Below, one piece after another: positions 1 to 5,792 of a stretch of 21,135 nucleotides of DNA. Both the position numbers and the translations under genes were made by a program. The stretch comes from Bordetella parapertussis (lineage in GTDB: Bacteria; Pseudomonadota; Gammaproteobacteria; Burkholderiales; Burkholderiaceae_C). Numbering within the stretch: the stretch's first letter is position 1; every line of letters begins with the position of its first letter. The stretch covers positions 1 to 21,135 of the forward strand of contig CAMDKD010000046.1 in NCBI GenBank assembly GCA_945901125.1. Reading direction: 5' to 3'. The notes under the pieces are model-generated. The model was not told the DNA's origin and ran no database searches. It saw nothing but the letters and a program-made list of their open reading frames with translations.

Positions 1-95
1 GGGACAACCAGGTTCATCTCTTCCAAAAACTCACGCTTGCGTGTGCGCTTGGTAACCAATTCAAATCCGGTGTTGGCAAAGGTAGTTTGTTTCAT
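1..95 (-). CDS. IS5-family transposase, N-terminal fragment (runs off the contig)
   Basis: The reverse strand encodes 31 residues from an ATG at 93-95 and stays open to the window edge. The protein begins MKQTTFANTGFELVTK and continues with a basic stretch and EFLEEMNLVVP. This is the usual N-terminus of IS5-group DDE transposases, whose members typically start MKQ, have a basic K/R-T-R-K/R stretch, and then FLxEMxxVVPW. The catalytic DDE domain lies outside the window, so activity cannot be judged. The start codon sits about 50 bases inside the inferred element end, a normal distance for this family. Recognition rests only on this short N-terminus. Confidence 0.75.
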   Translation of the reverse strand, partial: MKQTTFANTGFELVTKRTRKREFLEEMNLVV

Positions 96-145
96 TTACC
101 TATAACGCTTGAGTCAGTGCTGTGGATGACTTATGCAGAGATTCC
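1..145 (-). mobile_element. Left part of an IS5-family insertion sequence
   Basis: The element contains the transposase start. Its outer end is inferred at about 145 because reading leftward the sequence passes from the glycosyltransferase-like frame through CTAG (146-149) into GGAATCTCTGCATAAGTC. IS5-group elements are known to duplicate a four-base YTAR target such as CTAG, so the CTAG is taken as one target-site copy. The second terminal repeat and second target copy lie outside the window, so the exact boundary is an inference. Contigs often end inside repeated IS copies, which fits the position here. Confidence 0.55.
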
Positions 146-530
146 CTAGAAGGAATAGACTTAAGGATCATCCCCAGCTGTTTTTGTACATTAAGGGAGT
201 AAGCACTACCGTTAACATGTATTCCAACAATAGGTTTGTCGTTATTAAATAAAGGAGCTTCAATTTTTAATGGATTATCTTCAAAGTATTGAGTGCGTGG
301 GCACCTAAGATACTCTATGGGTTGTGGTAACGATTTTAGTATTGCAGACTTCTCTTTTTCATTGTTAAAAAAAATAGATTATTTACATCCATTCCAATTA
401 CTTCAAAAAACTGCTTAGCCCCTTTAAGATGAGTTATACAGATATATTTAAACTTATTTTCATTTTTTACAAAAGGAATACATTGTAAAAAATCACCAAT
501 ACTTCCATCTAATATAATCACCTGCTCCAT
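100..530 (-). pseudogene. Glycosyltransferase (heptosyltransferase-like) gene, frameshifted and IS-interrupted
   Basis: The frame starts at an ATG at 528-530 and reads MEQVIILDGSIGDFLQCIPF, resembling the N-terminal glycine motif of GT-B ADP-heptose:LPS heptosyltransferases (GT9). It stops early because of an eight-base homopolymer (A8 on the plus strand, 367-374). With one extra base there the frame continues for about 90 codons, through KPIVGIHVNGSAYS, which resembles the second-domain opening motif of that family, to a stop at 100-102. The real gene body probably ends at 146, where the IS begins, so the last residues are encoded by IS sequence. The missing C-terminal half would lie beyond the IS. 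The family call rests on two motifs. It would act in surface polysaccharide synthesis if intact, but two lesions make that unlikely. Base composition is strongly AT-rich compared with the chromosome to the right. Confidence 0.5.
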
Positions 531-985
531 AATTTAGAACCTTTAATCTGATTTATGCTCGCCTTTTTTATGCAGCACTTGAAGATTTCCATAGTCTTAA
601 AATGTTTACATTCTGAGATGGAAATATTCCGTACTATACAATCAGATGGCTGCCAAATCTCACAACTTGTCTTACCATCCGAAAAGATTTTGTTAATTTA
701 ACAATTTTATTAAATATGTCAAGTATTTGCTTTGTACGAGTGTTGTCTAACAGATGATCTTTTGAGTTTCAACTTGAAAAGCTGACGTTCTCTCGGATTC
801 TTATAAAAAATAAAAACATTGATTGATTGATTGAAAATTTCAATAGTTTTTTCACAGTGTTGACTGAATTGAACACCTGTATGGTTATATGAATTTCATT
901 GTTATTTTTATTCTTTATAGTAGTATTAATTTTTTCTTTTTATATTCTCTTGTTGATTTATTCTGACGAACTAGAATAAAATTTA
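531..985. other. AT-rich gap without a recognisable gene
   Basis: No open frame of convincing length or composition was seen on either strand. The stretch is visibly rich in A and T and holds a short tandem TTGA run at about 820-833, a 15-base palindrome (830-844, ATTGAAAATTTCAAT) and most of the inverted repeat at 963-994. It lies between the island gene remnant and the tRNA-derived attachment site, so it is best read as island-end DNA. Promoters could be hidden here, but none stands out above the AT background. Confidence 0.5.
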
Positions 986-994
986 GTTTGTCAG
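963..994. repeat. Inverted repeat (11-base arms) close to the attachment site
   Basis: Arms CTGACGAACTA (963-973) and TAGTTTGTCAG (984-994) pair over 11 positions, with one G-T wobble in the RNA, around a ten-base loop. The repeat ends 33 bases before the tRNA-Thr fragment. A T-rich stretch (about 1000-1011) follows on the plus strand, so it could be a rho-independent terminator, but no plus-strand gene precedes it. A recombinase or excisionase arm site is an alternative suggested only by position. Confidence 0.5.
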
Positions 995-1027
995 ATAGGT
1001 TTCTTTTTTTACTAAAAAATCCAATAA

Positions 1028-1072
1028 TTTGTAATGAGAAGGTCGGGTGTTCGATTCATCTCTCCGGCACCA
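1028..1072 (+). other. 3' half of a tRNA-Thr gene: probable attachment site of an integrated element
   Basis: The sequence fits tRNA numbering exactly from position 32 to the CCA tail: anticodon loop TTTGTAA (1028-1034, anticodon TGT for threonine), 3' anticodon stem TGAGA, a five-base variable loop, T-stem GGGTG, T-loop TTCGATT, T-stem CATCT, acceptor strand CTCCGGC, discriminator A and encoded CCA (1070-1072). T-stem pairing includes two G-T wobbles. The bases before 1028 cannot form the 5' anticodon stem, and no D-arm or GCCGGAG acceptor strand is present. Tyrosine-recombinase integration at tRNA genes is known to cross over near the anticodon loop and leave such a 3' copy at the distal element end. 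The anticodon could differ in the intact gene if the crossover falls within the loop. Confidence 0.85.
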
Positions 1073-1085
1073 ACAGAAAGCAGTT

Positions 1086-1355
1086 ATGGCCAGTCAACCC
1101 AGTGAACTCATACACGCCATGGTTTTGCGTGAAATGCAAGACGGCGTTATCCGTGACGGTTTATGGGCTCAAGCCATGGTCGAAGCCAAATCCGACAAAG
1201 ACAAAGCCAAGTCCATTTATATTCGTCTGCGCGCACAAGCGATGCAGCAAGACACGAAAATGCTGCTGGTTCGCCAGATACAACAAGCCATGAAAAGCGA
1301 TGAGGTCAAACGCAAGGACTTTTTGTCCGCTAATGACGTAAAAAAACCGCGCTGA
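1086..1355 (+). CDS. Small conserved-looking hypothetical protein (89 aa)
   Basis: The frame starts at ATG 1086, 14 bases after the tRNA CCA end. It reads MASQPSELIHAMVLREMQDG and is rich in Ala, Met, Gln and charged residues with a basic C-terminus (KKPR), suggesting a compact, soluble, largely helical protein. An upstream ATG at 1047 in the same frame is rejected because it lies inside the tRNA remnant. Codon use and GC content match the chromosomal genes to the right rather than the island to the left, so this is probably the first original chromosomal gene downstream of the tRNA. The ribosome site is weak (AGAAAG). It converges on gloA with no gap. No domain was recognised and no function is proposed. 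Confidence 0.7.
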   Translation: MASQPSELIHAMVLREMQDGVIRDGLWAQAMVEAKSDKDKAKSIYIRLRAQAMQQDTKMLLVRQIQQAMKSDEVKRKDFLSANDVKKPR

Positions 1356-1892
1356 TCAGACGCCGAGTTTTTTCAGTCTGCCGGGCTCGACGATTTCAAT
1401 CCAATACCCATCCGGGTCTTTGATGAAAGCCACGTCTTTCATCTTGCCTTGCTCGGGGCGTTTCACATAAACAACCTGGTTGTCGTCAAACCATTTGACG
1501 GCGGCATCCAAGTCGGGCACAGAAAAACAAATATGGCCAAAGCCTTGAGGCTGGGCGTTGCCGTCGTGGTATTTGAAATCGGGGTTGCTTTCGGTGCCCA
1601 AGTTATGGGTCAACTCCAGAATACCGGCTTGTGAAAACGTCCAGGCGGTACGCTCGCCCGGGTCTTCAGGCGCATGACTGGCTGACTCTGCCACCGCTAA
1701 AAAATAAAGACTGAATGACATCTCGGGAAAATCGAGCTTGCGCAGCAAACGCATGCCCATGACGCGCGAATAAAAGTCCAGCGACACGGCCGGATCCTTG
1801 ACGCGCAGCATGGAATGGTTCAGCACAAAGCCACGTGAAGCTTGCGCAGGGTGTTCGCAGACACCAGGCTGCAATTCGGAATTAAAGCTCAT
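1356..1892 (-). CDS. gloA: Lactoylglutathione lyase (glyoxalase I), long form
   Basis: The enzyme isomerises the hemithioacetal of methylglyoxal and glutathione to S-lactoylglutathione, the first step of the glyoxalase pathway in the cytoplasm. The 178-residue protein carries both vicinal-oxygen-chelate halves. Expected metal ligands are visible: His26 in LNHSMLRVKD, Glu93 in GILELTHN, His120 in GFGHICFSV and Glu166 in YWIEIVEPG. Its length and the insert around residues 70-85 (HAPEDPGERTAW) match the longer eukaryote/Pseudomonas-type class, which is usually zinc-dependent, rather than the roughly 135-residue nickel class of E. coli; the metal assignment is inference. It is the last gene of a leftward operon, nine bases after the ribbon-helix-helix gene. 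It lacks a good Shine-Dalgarno sequence, which suggests translational coupling to the stop codon just upstream. Confidence 0.95.
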   Translation of the reverse strand: MSFNSELQPGVCEHPAQASRGFVLNHSMLRVKDPAVSLDFYSRVMGMRLLRKLDFPEMSFSLYFLAVAESASHAPEDPGERTAWTFSQAGILELTHNLGTESNPDFKYHDGNAQPQGFGHICFSVPDLDAAVKWFDDNQVVYVKRPEQGKMKDVAFIKDPDGYWIEIVEPGRLKKLGV

Positions 1893-1901
1893 AGGGGGAA
1901 T

Positions 1902-2300
1902 TCAGGTTTTAACGGCAGCCAACACTTTGGCATTGGTTCTGACCGCAGATTGATCAAAGGTGCCGGTCTTAGGAAGGGGCAGCAACTCCGGACTCATATC
2001 CGGCTCGGGTAGCGGTTGGTGCTGTTTTTCCATGGTGATCAGACAACGGCGCAAGTAACGCAAACTGGTGATACGCAAAAACGAGGCGAAGTTAGGAACT
2101 TCGCCCCGGTGTTGCAGGATTTCATCGTGGAGGTTGCAGATGAGGGCATTGGTGGTGCAGCCCTCATCCTCGGCCATTTCGGCCAGCACATCCCACACCA
2201 TATTTTCCAGCCGGATGCTGGTGAGCATGCCGCGAATGCGCACCGAGCGGGTACGTTGTTCGTACTGAATCGGGTCAGCTTTCACGAAATACTCACACAT
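1902..2300 (-). CDS. Ribbon-helix-helix (RHH_4-type) domain protein
   Basis: The 132-residue protein has a segment at about residues 18-85 (RSVRIRGMLTSIRLENMVWD, then LAEMAEDEG and FASFLRITSLRYLRR) matching the RHH_4 family of predicted DNA-binding proteins: a basic beta-strand with an R-L-E-x-x-W helix start, followed by two helices. The C-terminal 45 residues are Pro-rich and probably disordered. It has a strong ribosome site (AAGGAG) and lies 33 bases after the dehydrogenase gene and nine bases before gloA, so it is probably co-transcribed. It occupies the place where a cytochrome c subunit gene often follows GMC dehydrogenase genes. It could regulate this operon, but the target is unknown. 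Confidence 0.75.
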   Translation of the reverse strand: MCEYFVKADPIQYEQRTRSVRIRGMLTSIRLENMVWDVLAEMAEDEGCTTNALICNLHDEILQHRGEVPNFASFLRITSLRYLRRCLITMEKQHQPLPEPDMSPELLPLPKTGTFDQSAVRTNAKVLAAVKT

Positions 2301-2333
2301 GTAGCACTCCTTATTGCCGGAAAAATAAGTGTA

Positions 2334-3902
2334 TCAAATGGCCCGTTCGGTCATCTGCTTGGCGATGTAGTCGGCCTGGCGGATGGCCAGTGTGACGATC
2401 GTCAAGGTGGGGTTTTCAGCGCCACCGGAGGTGAACTGAGAACCGTCACTGATGAACAGGTTAGGGATGTCATGGGTTTGGCCCCATTTGTTGGCCACGC
2501 CGTCGCGCGGGTTAGCGCTCAAGCGGCAACTGCCCAGGTTGTGCGTGGACGGATAAGGCGGTGTGCGGTAGGTTTTGGTGGCACCTGCCGCCTGATAGAC
2601 GCGCTCACCTTGGGTGAAAGCGTGGTTGCGCATGACGATGTCGTTTTCATGATCATCGAAATGCACATTGGCCACCGGGCTGCCCCATTTGTCGCGCACT
2701 GCACCATTCAAAGTGATGCGGTTGGTTTCACGCGGCATGTCTTCACCGACCAGCCACATGCCGGCCATGTGGGTGTAGTTGTCGAACCATGAAGCGTAGT
2801 CAGAACCCCAGGCACCAGGATCCAGGAAGGCCGGCATGAAGGACAAACCCAGAGACAAGGTTTCCATTTCATAGCCGCCGACAAAACCGCGACGGGGATT
2901 GAAAAACGATTCGTCGCGGATGATGCCGGCCATGGTGGTGCCACGGTACATGTGCACCGGATCCTTGAACATGGCGTAGACAGAGCCTGTCATGTGGCGC
3001 ATGTAATTGCGACCGACTTGACCGGATGAATTGGCCAGACCGTCCGGGAACATGTGCGAATCAGACAAGAGCAACAGACGAGGCGTCTCGATGGAGTTAC
3101 CGGCCACGCAAACCACGCGGGCTGCCTGACGCTGTTCTTTTCCATCTTTGTCAAAGTAAATAACACCGTTGACCAGACCTTTTTCGTTGTGGTCGATACG
3201 CACCACATGAGATTCGGGACGCAGGTCTAGATTACCCGTGGCTTCGGCCTTGGGGATTTCGGTGTAAAGCGTTGACCATTTGGCACCGCTTTTGCAACCC
3301 TGGAAACAAAAACCGAGTTGCATGCAACGACCACGGCCGTCACGCGGCTGGCTATTGATGGCCATGTTGCCAGTGTGCACTTCTTTGTAGCCCAGCTTTT
3401 TGGCACCAGCGTGCATGACTTTGAAGTTGTTGTTGCCGGGCAGACCGGGGATGCCATTGGTACGGGTCACGCCCATTTTGTTTTCGGCTTTGTCGTAGTA
3501 AGGCTCGAGTTCTTTGAGAGTCACCGGCCAGTCCAGCAGGTTGGCTCCCTTGAGTTCGCCGTACACAGTTTTGACGCGGAATTCGTGCTCTTGCAAACGC
3601 AGCGAAGCACCTGCCCAGTGGGTGGTGGAGCCGCCGACGGTTTTGCAAATCCAGGCCGGCAGACCGGAAAAGTCTTTGGCAACACGCCATGTGCCGGACG
3701 TGGTGCGCGGATCCAACCAAGCCAGTTGGCCAAAAGATTTCCATTCGTCGTTGACGAAAGATTGCGGGGACTGACGCGCACCTGCCTCAAGCACAACGCA
3801 CTTGATGCCTTTTTGGCAAAGTTCGTTGGCCAATGTGCCGCCGCCTGCGCCGGAACCGATGATGACGACTGCAGAGTCGTCGTTGAAGTTGATAGAAGCC
3901 AT
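2334..3902 (-). CDS. GMC-family FAD dehydrogenase, catalytic (alpha) subunit with Fe-S cysteine triad
   Basis: The 522-residue flavoprotein is predicted to oxidise an alcohol, sugar or sugar acid. It has an N-terminal Rossmann FAD motif (VVIIGSGAGGG, about 13-22), the GGSTTHWAG flavin segment (90-98), and the C-terminal active-site segment STHNLGSCRLS with probable catalytic His454. The closing GGAENPTLT motif contains Asn497. Cys193, Cys199 and Cys203 are spaced C-x5-C-x3-C, the arrangement reported to hold a 3Fe-4S cluster in the Burkholderia FAD glucose dehydrogenase alpha subunit. It has no signal peptide and probably crosses the membrane bound to the Tat-targeted gamma subunit encoded 36 bases upstream. 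A strong AGGAGA ribosome site precedes the ATG. No cytochrome subunit is encoded beside it. The substrate cannot be read from the sequence; glucose, gluconate, sorbitol or another alcohol are all possible. Confidence 0.9.
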   Translation of the reverse strand: MASINFNDDSAVVIIGSGAGGGTLANELCQKGIKCVVLEAGARQSPQSFVNDEWKSFGQLAWLDPRTTSGTWRVAKDFSGLPAWICKTVGGSTTHWAGASLRLQEHEFRVKTVYGELKGANLLDWPVTLKELEPYYDKAENKMGVTRTNGIPGLPGNNNFKVMHAGAKKLGYKEVHTGNMAINSQPRDGRGRCMQLGFCFQGCKSGAKWSTLYTEIPKAEATGNLDLRPESHVVRIDHNEKGLVNGVIYFDKDGKEQRQAARVVCVAGNSIETPRLLLLSDSHMFPDGLANSSGQVGRNYMRHMTGSVYAMFKDPVHMYRGTTMAGIIRDESFFNPRRGFVGGYEMETLSLGLSFMPAFLDPGAWGSDYASWFDNYTHMAGMWLVGEDMPRETNRITLNGAVRDKWGSPVANVHFDDHENDIVMRNHAFTQGERVYQAAGATKTYRTPPYPSTHNLGSCRLSANPRDGVANKWGQTHDIPNLFISDGSQFTSGGAENPTLTIVTLAIRQADYIAKQMTERAI

Positions 3903-3938
3903 GTTTGATATCTCCTGAATGTGTATTGGTAGGTGGAA

Positions 3939-4565
3939 TCAGCCCAAGTAAGGGGCAGGACTGGCTTCTTTGGAAGGCGCTGGCAACCACTTCAAATCCT
4001 GGAACCCGCGTGTGATGTAACCGCCTTTTTCCCAGGCGGAGCCGGGGTAGCCAAAGGCGGCAAACGCCATGTCGTTGTTATAAAGAGAGCTCATGCACTG
4101 GCCGCGCACTGTGTTGAAGAAAGTAGATCCTTCCAAGCCTTTGACGATGGCGAGTTTCTTATCAGCTTTGGCTTTGACGAAATTACCGCCGGCCATGCTG
4201 TTGAGATTGCCCACACCTTCGCGCAGCAATTTGGTGTTATCGGCATTGCCTGTGGCCGACCCATCCAAGTCTTTGGCCAGAATGGCATACACGGCGTCCG
4301 GTAATTTTTTGTGCGGATAAAGCACTCGGCCCATGGCCATGATGGCTTCGCCTTCGGCTTGGGTCAGTGTTTTCAATTCAACCGCCCAGACGGTGGACGG
4401 TGCCAGACCGGCCAGCACTGAGCCGACTGCCAGGGTACCCATCAAAATGCCTGAACCCTTGAGGAATTCTCGGCGGGCCAAAGGCAAATTTTGCTTGGGC
4501 ACTATGCCGCTTTCTTCACAATCGCTGAACTCTGCAGCAATATTTGCTATGGGAATGGTTCGCAT
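3939..4565 (-). CDS. GMC dehydrogenase gamma subunit (gluconate 2-dehydrogenase subunit 3 family) with Tat signal
   Basis: The 208-residue protein has a twin-arginine signal: a long n-region, ARREFLKGS (Arg31-Arg32) and a hydrophobic stretch ending STVWA at about residue 61. The mature part (LTQAEGEAIMAMGRVLYPHK and onward) resembles the gluconate 2-dehydrogenase subunit 3 family. In related complexes this small subunit is required for folding and carries the flavoprotein out through the Tat pathway. It is the first gene of the leftward operon, with a strong AGGAGAC ribosome site, and its promoter should lie in the divergent gap 4566-4800. The tail (AWEKGGYITRGFQDLKWL) is typical of the family. 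Confidence in the family is high; the substrate depends on the alpha subunit. Confidence 0.88.
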   Translation of the reverse strand: MRTIPIANIAAEFSDCEESGIVPKQNLPLARREFLKGSGILMGTLAVGSVLAGLAPSTVWAVELKTLTQAEGEAIMAMGRVLYPHKKLPDAVYAILAKDLDGSATGNADNTKLLREGVGNLNSMAGGNFVKAKADKKLAIVKGLEGSTFFNTVRGQCMSSLYNNDMAFAAFGYPGSAWEKGGYITRGFQDLKWLPAPSKEASPAPYLG

Positions 4566-4800
4566 GTTTTGTCTCCTGATGATTAGTGAATAACCACTTT
4601 CAGTATTTCATCTGCAACTGTGGATTGGGTGGTATCACGCTAAACACAAGGTAAACCCTGATCAAAAAACAGGCATTTAAGTATTTGTTGGGGATTTACC
4701 CTCGAACGCCTAGCGAAGTTATAAGATAGTTGACACAATGTACTTGTAGACGGTTCGATTCCAATTTTGTCAGGACAACGGTTGCCCGAATGGGATTTAT
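4566..4800. promoter_or_regulatory. Divergent intergenic region between the GMC operon and the AerR-like regulator
   Basis: This 235-base gap must hold the promoters of both transcription units. Two operator-like symmetries are visible. One is a spaced inverted repeat, GGTAAACCC (4650-4658) against GGGGATTTACC (4690-4700), with one unmatched base. The other is a compact palindrome, TTGTC-AG-GACAA (4767-4778), 22 bases before the regulator start. A TTGACA hexamer lies at 4730-4735 but has no good partner -10 box at 16-18 bases. No TGT-N12-ACA site of the PpsR/CrtJ type was found. Which protein binds here is unknown; the adjacent regulator and the RHH protein are candidates only by position. 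Confidence 0.4.
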
Positions 4801-5718
4801 ATGATCAATAGCTTGTCAAATTTGTTACCCGTGGGCTCTAGACTTTCCTTAGACGGCCTCTCCAATCTTGTCTTGTCGGCTTTTGATTCGGGGGCATCGA
4901 GAAAAAGCAAATTCCAGAAATCAGACAGTCTTGATATCTCCACCGGGGAAAATTGCCAAAAGTCGCTGTTATCGGTGATTGAATCGCAAATCATCCCGCG
5001 CCTCATGGACGCACACCCGGGCCAGGGGCTGCAAACCTCAGACAATCCGGTAGCCTCGCGCCAATTCACTGAAGCCGAGTTAGAGGCCTTTTCCACCATT
5101 TGTCTAAGTAATGACCCGGAAGAATCTCTCAGCCATGTGAAAAACATCATCGCGCAAGGTGTCTCGCTTGAATCTATTTTTCTCGATCTGATCACCCCTG
5201 CCGCCCGCTGGCTGGGTAGCCAGTGGGAAGAGGACAAAATGGATTTCACAGCAGTCACCCACGGTCTGATGCGCATGCACCAGATCACACGCAATCTGGG
5301 CTATGTGAACACCCAATCCCCTCAGAGCGGCAGCGAAGTCAAGCGTATTTTGCTGGCCTGTGCTCCCGGCTCCATGCATATTCTGGGCTTGGCCATCGTG
5401 GCCGAATTTTTCCGCAGCAACGGCTGGCAAGTCGTGGTCGATATTTCATCAACTGAAACCACTTTGGCACAGGCACTCAAACGCGAATGGTTTGACATGA
5501 TCGGTCTTTCTGTCGGCTTGGTAGAACAGTTGCATGAACTGCCGCATTTGATCAGCGAGCTTAAATCGCAGGCGCTCAACCCGTCCACCTTAGTCATTTT
5601 GGGTGGCCCAGCAGCGCTTTTGTCATCAGATATGGCTAAGCAATCGGGTGCCGACGGCGTAGCCACCCAAGCCGACCAGGCGGTTGAATTGGCAAACAGT
5701 TTGTTAATGGCACAATAA
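4801..5718 (+). CDS. B12-binding-domain regulator, PpaA/AerR-like
   Basis: The 305-residue protein has a cobalamin-binding architecture. Residues about 90-168 form a helical module containing RWLGSQWEEDKMDFTAVTHG, a pattern I associate with the PpaA/AerR regulators of photosynthesis genes. Residues about 181-300 form the Rossmann-like B12 domain: KRILLACAPG, then MHILGLAIVAEFF, where His193 occupies the DxHxxG histidine place but the Asp is replaced by Ser, then DISSTETTLAQAL and the closing VILGGP. PpaA/AerR proteins are known to sense light through cobalamin, or heme, and to modulate the PpsR/CrtJ repressor. The N-terminal 85 residues are Ser-rich and unmatched. No photosynthesis gene is nearby, so the target is unknown. 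The ATG has a modest GGGA ribosome site. Other cobalamin-domain stress regulators remain an alternative. Confidence 0.72.
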   Translation: MINSLSNLLPVGSRLSLDGLSNLVLSAFDSGASRKSKFQKSDSLDISTGENCQKSLLSVIESQIIPRLMDAHPGQGLQTSDNPVASRQFTEAELEAFSTICLSNDPEESLSHVKNIIAQGVSLESIFLDLITPAARWLGSQWEEDKMDFTAVTHGLMRMHQITRNLGYVNTQSPQSGSEVKRILLACAPGSMHILGLAIVAEFFRSNGWQVVVDISSTETTLAQALKREWFDMIGLSVGLVEQLHELPHLISELKSQALNPSTLVILGGPAALLSSDMAKQSGADGVATQADQAVELANSLLMAQ

Positions 5719-5792
5719 AGATTTAACTGGGTATTTCCCGACTGATCGGTGTCAGTGTGCAATAAGGGTTAGCCCGCCATAATTGGCACCAT

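Noticed and set aside
1047..1085. Earlier ATG for the 89-residue protein
   Set aside because: The extension is encoded by the tRNA T-arm and acceptor sequence, so it arose from the overlap and not from a real N-terminus.
988..1293. Open frame of 101 codons on the plus strand
   Set aside because: It runs through the tRNA-derived site and the start of the 89-residue gene in another frame, and its composition is not protein-like.
2016..2792. Long plus-strand open frame opposite the RHH and GMC genes
   Set aside because: It is a GC-driven shadow across two genes that have clear family motifs on the other strand.
4747..4765. T-arm-like sequence ACGGTTCGATTCC suggesting a tRNA fragment
   Set aside because: The loop looks right, but only two of five T-stem positions pair well and no acceptor strand or CCA follows.
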